Source: Bacillus sp. OV166 (lineage in GTDB: Bacteria; Bacillota; Bacilli; Bacillales; Cytobacillaceae). Taken from it: a stretch of DNA of 64,000 nucleotides. Below, in pieces: positions 10,405-19,860 of this stretch. The notes under the pieces were generated by a model that did not search any database, was not told the DNA's origin, and was given only the letters and a program-made list of their open reading frames with translations. The stretch lies in NCBI RefSeq assembly GCF_900177675.1, contig NZ_FXWM01000001.1, positions 6,147,001 through 6,211,000 of the forward strand, read 5' to 3'. The stretch's first letter is position 1; each line of letters opens with the position of its first letter. The position numbers and the translations under genes are program-made.

Positions 10405-12193
10405 GGCTGGATCCCTCTACTGGAATGGTTAGGGTGACCATCATTCCTTGGTTATAGTCACTTTGAAGGGTAATACCAAACTGGTTCCCATATTTCAATT
10501 TTAAGCGTTGATGGATATTTCTAAGACCGATTGATTTCATTTCTTCCCCATCCTCACGATTGATATGATTCACTATGTTGGATAACTCCTCTTCCGTCAT
10601 TCCTTTACCATTGTCTTGTATACGTATTTCGATTTTATCGCCAAGATTAGCGGCACATATGAACAACTCATTATCGGATCGTTCCTTTTTAAAACCATGG
10701 ACAAAGTAATTTTCGATGATCGGCTGCAGAATTAATTTTTGAATGAGTATTTGGTCCACATCACTTGCAATATCAAAATGAACGAGTAATTTATCCGGAT
10801 ATTTAAGCTGCATCAATTTTAAATATTGATTCACATATTCAATTTCAGTATAAAAAGGCACCATGTCTTTAGATTCTAACGAATATCGAAACAGTTTGGC
10901 CAAATGGAAAATCATTTTACTAGAGGTTTTTGAGCCTTCTACGACTGCCACCATCCGTATCGCTTCGAGCGTATTGAATAAAAAATGTGGATCAATTTGT
11001 GCTTGAAGGGCTTTCAATTCCGCCTGCTGCTGCTTCATGGTTAGCAGATAAAATTGATCAATATTATGATTCAATTCATTTAACATGGAATTAATATTGA
11101 CAGCAATCCTCGATAATTCATCTTCATGTTTGGATTCGGGAATCCGTGCGTCTAAGTTTCCCTTTTCCACTTGACGAATAATAGAAACTATTTGATTAAT
11201 TCTCCTCGAGTAATTTCGCATAAATGAATAGGATATTAAAATAGCAATTAAAATGAGAAAGGTAATAACAATCCACATCGTTCCCCTGACGATCGATAAC
11301 TTCTGCCATCCTTTGTCAGGAATAACACCTACAAACGTATAATCACCCATATTGGCAATCGAATTAATATAATAGTTATCATGTTCCCACTTAATTTTCG
11401 TCTCATTCGTTTCATGTTTGACCTTATCTAAAATAGCAAGGGGAACCCCCTTATTCACGGAATAAACAATTTTGCCGTCCGCATCTAGCAAAAAAATAGA
11501 AGTTGGTGCCCCTTCATGTTTTTTTACAATCTTGTCTAAACGGTCTGTCGAGTAAAAAATAGACACGACACCTATTTTTTTGAGCGTTACGGGATTGTTA
11601 ATAGCAATCTCTTTGGTAATGGTATTTCTTAATTTCCGGCTCCTAGGCAGGCTTTCTTCCATTACATGTGGGTAGCCCTGGTTGAAAAGCGGACCTGATA
11701 TGGTTGAAGGGCCGATAATGCTTTTATTCCATCGTATGTTATTATTAACTATCAAATATTCAATAGCGGGATTTTCCGACGAACGTAAACTTACCGCATT
11801 AATATCACTATCTTGACTAAAGAAACCATTAAAATAGGTATCAATATTTCTCGGAGTAAACGATTGATCTTCTGAGAATTTATCTAGACGGTATTCCAAA
11901 TATTTCTCATAGCCATTGTTAAGGGCAAAGGACATATCATCAATCATATCCCCCTTAACATAGAGATCTCTTATCGCTCTATTAATATCTGCATCCTTAC
12001 CGGAAAAGTAATCTTCTACTCTTTCCATCGTTCTAGTATTAATATTAACTTCCTTTTGAATAATGATATCTGAATAATAGTTCGTAATCGTCACAATTAA
12101 GACAATGACCGTCACAATGATGGTTATGGAAGAGGTTAAAAATAGTCTATTAAATATTTTTTGATTAAAATTTCCTTTTCTTTTCAATTCCAT
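10397..12193 (-). CDS. Sensor histidine kinase of the glycan locus (YesM/LytS-like)
   Basis: A 598-residue membrane sensor kinase. Helices near 15-37 and 300-325 bracket a large extracellular sensing region, followed by a HAMP linker (about 325-380), then the histidine-kinase domain with phosphoacceptor His403 in DPHFLFNTLE and a C-terminal ATPase fold (DNGKGM box, then GLRNIHQRL). The start ATG has GAGGAAA upstream. It forms a two-component pair with the downstream regulator and probably senses the sugar-loaded binding lipoprotein or the sugar itself outside the cell. A strong terminator upstream separates it from the importer genes, so kinase and regulator have their own promoter in 12194-12320. 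Confidence 0.92.
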   Translation of the reverse strand: MELKRKGNFNQKIFNRLFLTSSITIIVTVIVLIVTITNYYSDIIIQKEVNINTRTMERVEDYFSGKDADINRAIRDLYVKGDMIDDMSFALNNGYEKYLEYRLDKFSEDQSFTPRNIDTYFNGFFSQDSDINAVSLRSSENPAIEYLIVNNNIRWNKSIIGPSTISGPLFNQGYPHVMEESLPRSRKLRNTITKEIAINNPVTLKKIGVVSIFYSTDRLDKIVKKHEGAPTSIFLLDADGKIVYSVNKGVPLAILDKVKHETNETKIKWEHDNYYINSIANMGDYTFVGVIPDKGWQKLSIVRGTMWIVITFLILIAILISYSFMRNYSRRINQIVSIIRQVEKGNLDARIPESKHEDELSRIAVNINSMLNELNHNIDQFYLLTMKQQQAELKALQAQIDPHFLFNTLEAIRMVAVVEGSKTSSKMIFHLAKLFRYSLESKDMVPFYTEIEYVNQYLKLMQLKYPDKLLVHFDIASDVDQILIQKLILQPIIENYFVHGFKKERSDNELFICAANLGDKIEIRIQDNGKGMTEEELSNIVNHINREDGEEMKSIGLRNIHQRLKLKYGNQFGITLQSDYNQGMMVTLTIPVEGSSHV

Positions 12194-12320
12194 TTCAGTT
12201 TCCTCAATTATTCATAGTGTTTACTCAATTTTAACACGTTGGACTAGATTTAACCCCCGAAGACCAAACCCTATTGTTTTGCGAGTTTTATTATTTCGAA
12301 AAATCTTTAAACAATGGAGA

Positions 12321-12363
12321 AATAAAATCAAGCTGGGAGTTTTTCAACCAGCTTGATTTTATT
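12321..12363 (-). terminator. Terminator after the glycan-binding lipoprotein gene
   Basis: A 16-bp stem (arms 12321-12336 and 12348-12363) directly after the lipoprotein stop codon, with T-rich sequence in the 3' arm and after it on the minus strand. It ends the importer operon before the two-component genes. Confidence 0.85.
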
Positions 12364-12365
12364 GA

Positions 12366-13823
12366 TTATTTCCCTTCCTTTGCCTTCCATTCATCAAATT
12401 GCTTTTGAATTTCTTTTAATACTTTGTCAACTCCAGCTTCTTTCAACTTTTTATTGTATTTTGGCAAGTATTTTTCTGGGTCAACAGAACCTGTTGCCAA
12501 AGCTGGATAGAATTCCTTAGAGATATTCGTAATAGACGCAAGTTCCGACCTTACTGGGTCACTGTTAAAATGGAAACCAAGAGTTGGTGCCGGTTTTGCA
12601 GCATTATTAAATTCCTTGAATTTTTCCCATTTATCTTTAGGTTCATTTTCATATAAATCTAAGATAAAGTGATTTCCAAGCGAATAAGTTGGAACGTTAT
12701 ATTTATCGATACGCGCTGGAAGATCTTTAATGGTTCCATCTGCATTCTTCTTGTAATGAACGCCTTCAATCCCTTTGTCAACAAGGTTACGAAGGTATGG
12801 GTCTGTGTTAAGTAGATTTAAGAATTCCATGACTTTTTTAGGATTTTTTGATGTAGTCGAAATGGCCTGAAGGGAACCCGATACAGAATCATTAAAAGTG
12901 GTTGGTTCTTCAGCTGGCACAGAAACAACCTCATATTTTGCAGAACGAGACCACAATAAATCCGCATACGGTTGGGAATCACCCATCCGAACAAACCAGT
13001 TTTCTACATCCATTGGCCAAGTATCTTTGCTTGTCGCGGCATCTGCCTTGATATAGCCGGCTTTATAATATTTATGCATCGTTTTATAGGTTTGCATGGT
13101 TAAATCGTCTTCAAAGAAATTAACGACATGGTCTCGATCCCCTTTAAGAGGGAAGGCAAAAGGCATTTCATTATTAAAGACATAGTCATATGGAAGATAG
13201 GCTTTAACTGTTGCCATTGGAGTAATCGAAGCTTCATTCTCTTTAATGACTTGAAGCATTGGCTCGAGATCTTCTAAGGTTTTCACCTTTGTAATATCAA
13301 ATTTGTATTTGTCGACAAGACGTTTATTGAACGTATAAACAGATTGTCTGGCAGCTTCTTTATTAGCAGGAATACCATAGGTCTTTCCGTTAATTTTAAC
13401 TCCTGCTAATAGGGCAGGATCTAACGCCGCTTTTAATTCTTTCCCTTCAGTATCTAACAATTCATCAATTGGTTGGAAGGCCCCTTTTTGCGCATTTTGG
13501 ACGTATTCCGTACCATTAGTAAAGATAATATCAAAAGGTTCGCCTGAATTAATAATAACCTGCGTTTTTTGTTGCCAATCACCCCAGTCAATTTGGGTCA
13601 TATTAACGGTGGCATTAATTTTTTTCTCTAGATATTTATTTACTTCGGCAAATACTTTATCTGTGTCTTTTTGTGGGGTTCCAATGGTGTACCATTTAAT
13701 TTCATAGGGCTCGCCATTTTTACTGCCTTTTTCTGAAGTGGAACTGTCTTTACTAGTGCATGCGGAAAGAATGGTTCCAATCGATAAAACTAATGCTAGT
13801 AAAAATATTAACCGTTTCTTCAT
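12366..13823 (-). CDS. Sugar-binding lipoprotein of the glycan importer (LplA/YtcQ-like)
   Basis: A 485-residue extracellular solute-binding protein of the large CUT1/LplA type. It has an n-region MKKR, a hydrophobic stretch and a lipobox ending LSAC with lipidated Cys22, followed by a Ser/Lys-rich linker. The start is the ATG at 13823, because GAGGAGA lies just upstream; the 14 extra codons in the open frame before it have no such site. It is the last of three importer genes (two permeases, then this one). The length (over 450 residues) fits binding proteins for oligosaccharides rather than simple sugars. Given the flanking glycosidases, the ligand is probably an oligosaccharide released by GH85, comparable with NgtS in Streptococcus pneumoniae; the ligand assignment is inference. 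Confidence 0.9.
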   Translation of the reverse strand: MKKRLIFLLALVLSIGTILSACTSKDSSTSEKGSKNGEPYEIKWYTIGTPQKDTDKVFAEVNKYLEKKINATVNMTQIDWGDWQQKTQVIINSGEPFDIIFTNGTEYVQNAQKGAFQPIDELLDTEGKELKAALDPALLAGVKINGKTYGIPANKEAARQSVYTFNKRLVDKYKFDITKVKTLEDLEPMLQVIKENEASITPMATVKAYLPYDYVFNNEMPFAFPLKGDRDHVVNFFEDDLTMQTYKTMHKYYKAGYIKADAATSKDTWPMDVENWFVRMGDSQPYADLLWSRSAKYEVVSVPAEEPTTFNDSVSGSLQAISTTSKNPKKVMEFLNLLNTDPYLRNLVDKGIEGVHYKKNADGTIKDLPARIDKYNVPTYSLGNHFILDLYENEPKDKWEKFKEFNNAAKPAPTLGFHFNSDPVRSELASITNISKEFYPALATGSVDPEKYLPKYNKKLKEAGVDKVLKEIQKQFDEWKAKEGK

Positions 13824-13851
13824 CTTGACTCTCCTCTTTCTCTTTCTATTT

Positions 13852-14763
13852 TTATTCTTTAACACCGCCGATAGTCAGTCCGCTAATAAAGTACTTTTGA
13901 AAGAACGGGTAAGAGACTGCTATTGGTAAAGTGGCGATTACGACCATAGCCATTTTGGCTGAATCTTGTGGGATGGTATTAAATAAGCTTTGCTGCATTA
14001 AGCTAATATCAACATTTTGCCTCATAAATTCTAGGTTTGCCTCTATTTTCATAAGTAAGGACTGGAGTGGCACTAAATTGGGCGAATCAATGTAAAGCAA
14101 GGCATTAAACCAATCATTCCAATAACCTAGGGTACTAAACAAGGCAATTGTGGCAATCCCTGGTAAAGAAAGCGGAAAAACGATTTGGAAAAAGGTTCTC
14201 CATTCGCTTGCCCCATCTATTCGTGCAGATTCCAAAATCGATTCCGGAACAGATTTTATAAAGAATGTTCTCATGATGATAATATAAAAGGCATTCATGG
14301 CAAGTGGTAATATTAATGCCCAAATGGAATTCTTCAAATGTAAGAATTGAGTGGTAATAATGTAACTTGGAACTAAGCCCCCGCTGAAAAGCATCGTGAA
14401 GAACGCTAGGAATGTGAAAAATCTTTTATACTTAAATTGGGGTCGTGAAATCGCATAAGAATAAAAGGTAATCATCAACACACTAATAAACGTTCCAACA
14501 ATCGTAATAAAAAGGGTGACACCGTAAGAACGGAATAATTGGTCCTTCATATTCCATAAGTATTGATAAGCATCGGTACTCCAAGCCTCCGGTATAAGTT
14601 GAAAGCCATTTCTCACAATGCTCTCCTCACTGGTAAAGGAAATCACAATAACATAGAGAAAAGGAAAGACACAGATCAAAGTAAAAATACCTAACAGCAC
14701 ACTTATAATCCTATTGGTGACCGGGTGAAGCTCATGAGGATTTCTGGTCTTTTTCCGTTTCAT
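13852..14763 (-). CDS. Glycan importer permease (LplC/YtcP-like)
   Basis: A binding-protein-dependent permease of about 303 residues with six predicted helices and the EAA loop ESARIDGASEWRTFF, which docks the ATPase. The open frame extends upstream to an ATG at 14844 (330 residues). I prefer 14763 because a GGGGGG site lies 9 bases before it, while the upstream ATG has its nearest AGG site about 25 bases away. It is paired with the LplB-like permease upstream and the lipoprotein downstream. No ATPase gene accompanies them. Confidence 0.88.
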   Translation of the reverse strand: MKRKKTRNPHELHPVTNRIISVLLGIFTLICVFPFLYVIVISFTSEESIVRNGFQLIPEAWSTDAYQYLWNMKDQLFRSYGVTLFITIVGTFISVLMITFYSYAISRPQFKYKRFFTFLAFFTMLFSGGLVPSYIITTQFLHLKNSIWALILPLAMNAFYIIIMRTFFIKSVPESILESARIDGASEWRTFFQIVFPLSLPGIATIALFSTLGYWNDWFNALLYIDSPNLVPLQSLLMKIEANLEFMRQNVDISLMQQSLFNTIPQDSAKMAMVVIATLPIAVSYPFFQKYFISGLTIGGVKE

Positions 14764-14892
14764 TTTCACCAGCCCCCCCTTAATTTCTTTCGCGGGTTGG
14801 GATTGGACTATAGATGATTGGGTATTATGAAGTTCATTTGGCATATAGTTAGCCGCCGGGCGACCTTTCCTCCCTTCGTGAAGAATTTAACA

Positions 14893-15822
14893 TTAAAATA
14901 ATGCACTTTCCTGATCAACTTTTCTAACAATGTAATTCGTTATCATCACCAAGACGAAACCAACTGCCGACTGATAAAGACCTGCTGCCGTACTCATACC
15001 AATATCCCCTAAGGTCATAAGCCCCCGGTAAACGAACGTATCAATAACATTGGTAACCGGATATAAGGCCCCCGAATCTCTTGGTACTTGATAAAACAAT
15101 CCAAAATCGGAGTTAAATATTCTACCAATATTCATAATGGTTAAAATAATCATTAATGGCTTCAGCATTGGTAAGGTGACATGCTTGACCTGCTGCCATT
15201 TTGTCGCGCCATCAATCATGGCAGCCTCATAATAAGTTTTATCAATGCCGACGATCGCTGCTAGATACACGATACTGCCATAGCCAATCCCCTTCCATAG
15301 GCTCATAAATACAAGAATAAATGGCCAATATTTTGGCTCGCTATACCACGAAATGGCATCTATGTGAAACCAGCCAAGGATATTATTCAAAAGACCACGA
15401 TCTGCACTCAAGAAGGTAAATACAAAATAGCTGCCGATAACCCATGAAATAAAATGCGGGAACAGCATTCCGGTTTGATAAAACTTGGATAACTTCCGAT
15501 TAACAAGCTCACTGAGTAAGATAGCGGTTACAACCGCTGCGACAAGTCCTAACACAATAAAGACAAGATTGTATAGGATGGTATTTCTTGTAATAATAAA
15601 GGCATCTTCCGTGCTAAACAAATATTTAAAGTTATCCCAGCCCACCCATTCACTATTCATGACGCTGGCAAAAAAACCATCTGGATCAATCCTAAATTTC
15701 TTAAAGGCTAAAACTTGTCCAAACATAGGTAAGTAAGAGAACAATAATAACCAAATGGTTCCAGGTAAAACCATAAGCAGCCAAATTCGATTTTTATAAA
15801 TATCACTCAACATTCCTTTCAT
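14893..15822 (-). CDS. Glycan importer permease (LplB-like), first gene of the importer operon
   Basis: A 309-residue inner-membrane permease of the LplB/YteP group with six helices and the EAA loop EAAMIDGATKWQQV. The start ATG at 15822 follows a perfect GGGAGGAGG site, so the 12 extra upstream codons in the open frame are not used. It is transcribed away from the divergent GH85 gene. A catabolite-repression-like site lies 21 bases upstream. It forms the transmembrane pore with the second permease and needs an ATPase encoded elsewhere. Confidence 0.9.
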   Translation of the reverse strand: MKGMLSDIYKNRIWLLMVLPGTIWLLLFSYLPMFGQVLAFKKFRIDPDGFFASVMNSEWVGWDNFKYLFSTEDAFIITRNTILYNLVFIVLGLVAAVVTAILLSELVNRKLSKFYQTGMLFPHFISWVIGSYFVFTFLSADRGLLNNILGWFHIDAISWYSEPKYWPFILVFMSLWKGIGYGSIVYLAAIVGIDKTYYEAAMIDGATKWQQVKHVTLPMLKPLMIILTIMNIGRIFNSDFGLFYQVPRDSGALYPVTNVIDTFVYRGLMTLGDIGMSTAAGLYQSAVGFVLVMITNYIVRKVDQESALF

Positions 15823-15842
15823 GCTTTTCCTCCTCCCTTTCA

Positions 15843-15857
15843 ATGTAAGCACTTCCA
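15843..15857 (+). promoter_or_regulatory. Candidate cre site (CcpA) at the importer operon
   Basis: The 15 bases ATGTAAGCACTTCCA fit the cre consensus WTGNAANCGNWNNCW with one mismatch (A for the central G). It sits between the promoter region and the ribosome binding site of the permease operon, where CcpA binding would block transcription when glucose is present. Confidence 0.45.
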
Positions 15858-16238
15858 TATTTATATTTTATAGCTGTCATGATTCTATTTATAGTGAACT
15901 TATTTAGGATTAACTGCAAAAATCATATATAGATTTTCTAAATAATCAAATTTTATTTCTGACTAGAATCATTCACTTTGAATCAATGAAAACGTAGTTG
16001 GAATGACGGTTTAGAGTTTACTAACATTAATCCAGTAAATCTATAGTTTATTTAGTATAGCGCTTACATAATAGTTGATAGTATAAAAGTGTTGTTTCTG
16101 AAAATTAGAAAACTTCCTATTAGAAGGAAATAAGGGGGGAAATATATCGATAGTTTAACAGAGGGGAGGGATATTTAGTTTTTCGTATTTATATCGTTCA
16201 GTTACCCAACATCATTATTTAATACGAGGAGGATCCCG
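15858..16238. promoter_or_regulatory. Divergent control region between importer operon and GH85 gene
   Basis: About 380 bp of AT-rich DNA separate two divergent transcripts. I see -10-like TATAAA stretches on both strands but no good -35 boxes, as expected for promoters that need an AraC-type activator. A GCGCTTACA half matching the palindromic cre core lies at 16060-16068; its other half is degenerate. A strong CGAGGAGGATCC ribosome binding site for GH85 ends the region (16224-16233). The operator of the response regulator could not be defined by eye. Confidence 0.5.
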
Positions 16239-19200
16239 GTGAAAAATAAAAAGAATAATAGTAATAAGCGTATCTTTTCCTTTGTCCTATTGTTTTCTCT
16301 TCTTATTTCCATGATAACGCCAGAAGCCTATGCCGCTGTGGATGGAGATGGAACGAATGTCGTCAATGAGAATTATGCTGATCAACTGAGTTTACAGCCA
16401 TTAGCTCCGGCTTTTAGGGTCGAGACACTCCTAAACTGGTCGCCTAAAAAAGACCCAGATGCAGCGTTGAACCGCGCAAGCGTCCCATTAAATAAAAATC
16501 GATTTAAAGGACACCAGATTAACCCGCTAGCACATCCGGAGGCTGGTATTTCCTCGGCAGCAATTACGCTCTCGAATCATGACCAGACAAGCCCTGTTGG
16601 CAGCAACGATTTTAATGTTTACGCGTTTGATAACTGGCAATTGCTAGATTCTTATATTTACTGGGCAGGAACGGATGAAGGAATTTTCGCCATTCCCTCA
16701 CCAGATATCGTCGATGCAGCCCATCGGAATGGTGTTCCAGTTTACGCAACCGTAGGTTTTCCATGGGGGCCAGCTTCTAAAGAGGCACTTGCGGAGGTCG
16801 AAGCATTCACGAAGCAGGCGGAGGATGGGAGCTTCCCAGTAGCGGATAAAATGATTGAAGTAGCCGAATATTATGGCTTTGATGGTTATTTTATGAATCA
16901 GGAAACCTATGGTGTCAGTCAAAAAACAGCGGAACGAATGAATGAAATGATCCGCTATGTGAAGCGGCATTCAAACCTTCGCTTTGGCTGGTATGATTCC
17001 CAATCCAATAATGGCTCTGTTTCGTATCAAAATGCCGTTAACAGCAATAATGATTTGTATGTCAAACCAGCAGCAGATGGGAAGTATGCGGTGGATGAGT
17101 TTTTCCTAAACTATAACTGGGGAACCCCGCAAATTAACACAACGGTTGCTACAATGAAAAGTCATAACCGTGACCCTTATGATGCTTATGCCGGTTTCGA
17201 AGTACAACAGAATTCTTATAATACCAAAATTAATACCAACGCACTCTTAAATGAACAAAAACAGGCAAAGGTTTCCATTGCCCTCTATGCACCAAACTCA
17301 ACCATGGGATTTGCGGCCGATCCTGTAGATTTCCATGAAAAAGAAACCTATTTCTGGACAGGACCTCAAGGTGACCCGACACGAGCAGACGATTCAGCAA
17401 ACTGGAAAGGGATGGCCCGTTTTGTCACAGATTCATCTGTCATTCAAAAGATGCCTTTTACTACCAACTTTAACAGTGGACACGGGAAACAATATTTTGT
17501 TGACGGAAAAATAGCCAGCCCGCTTGAGTGGAATAACCGTTCCATCCAAGATATTATGCCAACGTGGCGTTGGTGGGTCCGTAATCAAGGCAGCAGAATC
17601 AAAGTTTCATATGATTTTGATAAAGCCTATAACGGTGGGAACTCGCTAAAATTCAGCGGTCCGCTCGACGCTTCTTCTGTCAATGACATGATGCTTTACA
17701 GTTCAAAGCTCGAAATCACGGATACAACGAAAATTCGTGTGGTCTATCAGAATCAATCAGGTGCCGATGTTTCGCTTGGTGTTGCCTACAGTGAAGATTA
17801 TTCACCGGAACAGATGAAGTATTATTCATTGCCAAAAACCACCGATGGGTGGCAAACAGCGGTCCTTGACCTGAAAGAGGATGCAGGGAAAACCGCTTAT
17901 GCAGTAAGCCTTAAAGTCAGCAACTCTGAAAGCTTAGCAAACTATGAAATGAATGTAGGTCAACTATCTGTTTATGATACTGCTGCCTCTATTCAATCAA
18001 AACCGCAAAATGCAGAAGTCACTCAAAAGATGCTGCGAACTGCTTTTGATGCCGAGGCACGTCTAAGCTGGTCAGCAGATGAAAAAGTACTTCAATACGA
18101 GATTTACCAAAAGAATGCCGATGGAGTAAAAACGCTTTTAGGTTCTACACCAAATAATCATTTCTATGTTTCTAATATTACCAGAACTGTTGCAAACGCT
18201 TCACCAGATCATATGACTACCCTAGAGGTAGTGCCAGTGAATCAGGATTACGTACGTGGCGAACCGGCAGAGATTGCATTTGACTGGGGTATGGGCACGG
18301 ATGGAACCGAAATAGAACAACATGGCCCATCTGCAAATGTTGCCCTTAATGCCAAAGTGACGGGTGTTTCTGCTGAAAATGAAGCGGAGCCTGCTTCTAA
18401 GGCATTGGATGGAACAGCTGCTGGCAACAGTAAATGGTGTGCCACGAATGCAAAAAGTGGTTACATGACGATTGATTTAGGCGAGCCGAAAACCATCCGC
18501 CGCTGGAGAGTCGAGCATGCCCAATATGGCGGCGAAGCAAGTAACATGAACACCGTTGATTTTGAACTGCTCTACAAAGATCAGACAGGTGCGTGGGTCA
18601 GTGCAAAAAGAATGACCGGTAATACGAAAGCCGTAACAGATATTATTCTCGACCAACCTGTTACAGCACGTGAGTTTAAACTTCAGGTCTATAATAGTGG
18701 AACATCGCCATGGGGAGCCATCCGTATTTATGAATGGCAGATGTTTGAGAGTGATGCATTGCCAAGAACAGAGAATATTATGATGCATTTTGTATCAGCT
18801 GAAAACAATCTCGGTGCCCAGGATAAAGTTGTAATCGAACGAGTGAAGCAAGGCCAAACGGTTAGATTATACAGATCTCTGGACACAAAAGAAGTTTTGG
18901 CGGAAAAAACGGCCGAAAAAGACGGAACGCTCACATTTGAGCAGTTGGACTTTGGGCCTGACGCCGGCAGGGTCTATTACACCGTTCAGAACCCGGATAC
19001 AAGAGAATCCCTCAAGTACAGTACGGCTTATTTGAATGAGTCGGTAACAGAGGTCATTCATAAAATTAACCATTTGCCAGAGCTTAACGAGTTAACCTTG
19101 GCTGATAAAAACGAGGTCAATGAGTGTAAAGTGGCCTACAACAAGCTTCATCCAACATTAAGAAAACAAGTCACCAATGAAGATCGACTTGTGCAGGCCA

Positions 19201-19247
19201 TGGCGCGGATGCAGGAGTTGAAGAAAGAGTTTAATAATGGGAATTAA
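16239..19247 (+). CDS. Secreted GH85 endo-beta-N-acetylglucosaminidase with CBM32-like domain
   Basis: A 1002-residue exported enzyme that should cut the GlcNAc-GlcNAc core bond of N-glycans. It has a signal peptide (about residues 1-33, ending EAYAAVDG). The GH85 catalytic domain spans about 55-400. Its FDGYFMNQET motif holds Asn220 and Glu222, equivalent to the Asn/Glu pair that performs the substrate-assisted reaction in Endo-A and Endo-D. Beta-sandwich modules follow (about 430-580). A discoidin/CBM32-like domain lies near 697-838, with KALDGTAAGNSKW followed by GYMTIDLG. A charged helical tail ends the protein. There is no LPXTG anchor, so it is probably released or held by sugar binding. 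The start is a GTG with a strong AGGAGG site. It is the only glycosidase here with a signal peptide, which puts the first cut outside the cell. Confidence 0.93.
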   Translation: MKNKKNNSNKRIFSFVLLFSLLISMITPEAYAAVDGDGTNVVNENYADQLSLQPLAPAFRVETLLNWSPKKDPDAALNRASVPLNKNRFKGHQINPLAHPEAGISSAAITLSNHDQTSPVGSNDFNVYAFDNWQLLDSYIYWAGTDEGIFAIPSPDIVDAAHRNGVPVYATVGFPWGPASKEALAEVEAFTKQAEDGSFPVADKMIEVAEYYGFDGYFMNQETYGVSQKTAERMNEMIRYVKRHSNLRFGWYDSQSNNGSVSYQNAVNSNNDLYVKPAADGKYAVDEFFLNYNWGTPQINTTVATMKSHNRDPYDAYAGFEVQQNSYNTKINTNALLNEQKQAKVSIALYAPNSTMGFAADPVDFHEKETYFWTGPQGDPTRADDSANWKGMARFVTDSSVIQKMPFTTNFNSGHGKQYFVDGKIASPLEWNNRSIQDIMPTWRWWVRNQGSRIKVSYDFDKAYNGGNSLKFSGPLDASSVNDMMLYSSKLEITDTTKIRVVYQNQSGADVSLGVAYSEDYSPEQMKYYSLPKTTDGWQTAVLDLKEDAGKTAYAVSLKVSNSESLANYEMNVGQLSVYDTAASIQSKPQNAEVTQKMLRTAFDAEARLSWSADEKVLQYEIYQKNADGVKTLLGSTPNNHFYVSNITRTVANASPDHMTTLEVVPVNQDYVRGEPAEIAFDWGMGTDGTEIEQHGPSANVALNAKVTGVSAENEAEPASKALDGTAAGNSKWCATNAKSGYMTIDLGEPKTIRRWRVEHAQYGGEASNMNTVDFELLYKDQTGAWVSAKRMTGNTKAVTDIILDQPVTAREFKLQVYNSGTSPWGAIRIYEWQMFESDALPRTENIMMHFVSAENNLGAQDKVVIERVKQGQTVRLYRSLDTKEVLAEKTAEKDGTLTFEQLDFGPDAGRVYYTVQNPDTRESLKYSTAYLNESVTEVIHKINHLPELNELTLADKNEVNECKVAYNKLHPTLRKQVTNEDRLVQAMARMQELKKEFNNGN

Positions 19248-19293
19248 CTCGTAGTGAAGTGCAGTACAAGTCAGGATAAATAATTTGTGATTC

Positions 19294-19336
19294 GAACCTG
19301 TGAGGAAACCATTCGTGGATCCACAGGTTCTTTTTG
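19294..19336 (+). terminator. Terminator of the GH85 gene
   Basis: A 9-bp stem (19294-19302 with 19322-19330, GAACCTGTG paired) with a 19-base loop and a T run just after. It lies 46 bases past the GH85 stop codon. Confidence 0.7.
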
Positions 19337-19384
19337 TGTGGCCGGCTTATCCCTTTTAAAATTTACATCCTTCGACCCACTGCA

Positions 19385-19405
19385 AACTAATCAAACGTTT
19401 AATTA
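19385..19405. promoter_or_regulatory. Operator-like palindrome, copy 1
   Basis: AACTAATCAAACGTTTAATTA, an imperfect palindrome around AAACGTTT. It is the most degenerate of three related sites within 310 bp. Confidence 0.5.
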
Positions 19406-19484
19406 AATCGGCTGATCTCCTTCTGTATCAACCTTTTACTCTTAAATGTGAAAAAAAAATTGTTGAATTTACCATCCTCCAAAA

Positions 19485-19508
19485 AACTAACCAAACGTTT
19501 GATTAGTT
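19485..19508. promoter_or_regulatory. Operator-like palindrome, copy 2
   Basis: A 24-bp near-perfect palindrome with core CAAACGTTTG, left arm AACTAAC and right arm GATTAGTT (one mismatched pair). It resembles TetR- or LacI-family operators. No regulator of either family is encoded in the window. Confidence 0.6.
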
Positions 19509-19666
19509 AGCCACGGGGCTATATAAATAAAGGGTTTCAGTCTTTTATTTAAAAAAGGCTTTGTCGACGCTGCTATATTTTCCCTCTATAAAAAGTAAAA
19601 AACATGTCGATATTAGGATTTCCTTAGGGAAACTCTCATGCTTCGACACGTTTCCTGATCATTCCT

Positions 19667-19690
19667 TACTAACCAAACGTTTGATTAGTT
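19667..19690. promoter_or_regulatory. Operator-like palindrome, copy 3
   Basis: Identical to copy 2 over 23 bases (arms ACTAAC and GATTAGTT around CAAACGTTTG), 182 bp away from it. Two identical palindromes this close are unlikely to be chance. Confidence 0.6.
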
Positions 19691-19808
19691 GCGGGAAAAA
19701 CCCTTTTAACAAAAGGATTTTTTCCCGGGAAATGGAGAAAAGAATGTCGAAAGCCGCTCGACATTAGAAAAGCTAACTGGCCTTTTTGAATAATTATATA
19801 AATGACAA

Positions 19809-19837
19809 AGGGGACGTGGTTTATCCCCACGTCCCCT
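19809..19837 (-). terminator. Terminator of the GH38 (1039 aa) gene
   Basis: An 11-bp GC-rich stem (19809-19819 with 19827-19837, AGGGGACGTGG paired) 24 bases past the stop codon on the minus strand. The T tract after it is short, so termination may be partial. Confidence 0.6.
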
Positions 19838-19860
19838 ACATACTCCATTCGAGTACTCCA

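Larger units (their letters stand above)
19337..19804. other. Intergenic region with palindromic operators and no gene
   Basis: Nearly 470 bp without a credible gene between the converging GH85 and GH38 genes. It contains three CAAACGTTT palindromes (separate entries). It also contains two exact TGTCGAA heptamers (Spo0A-box consensus): 19642-19648 on the minus strand and 19745-19751 on the plus strand. The second lies in an 8-bp hairpin (19743-19750 with 19758-19765). The short frames here have no ribosome binding sites and no recognisable protein sequence. The region may be a decayed gene that left its control sites behind. Confidence 0.5.
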
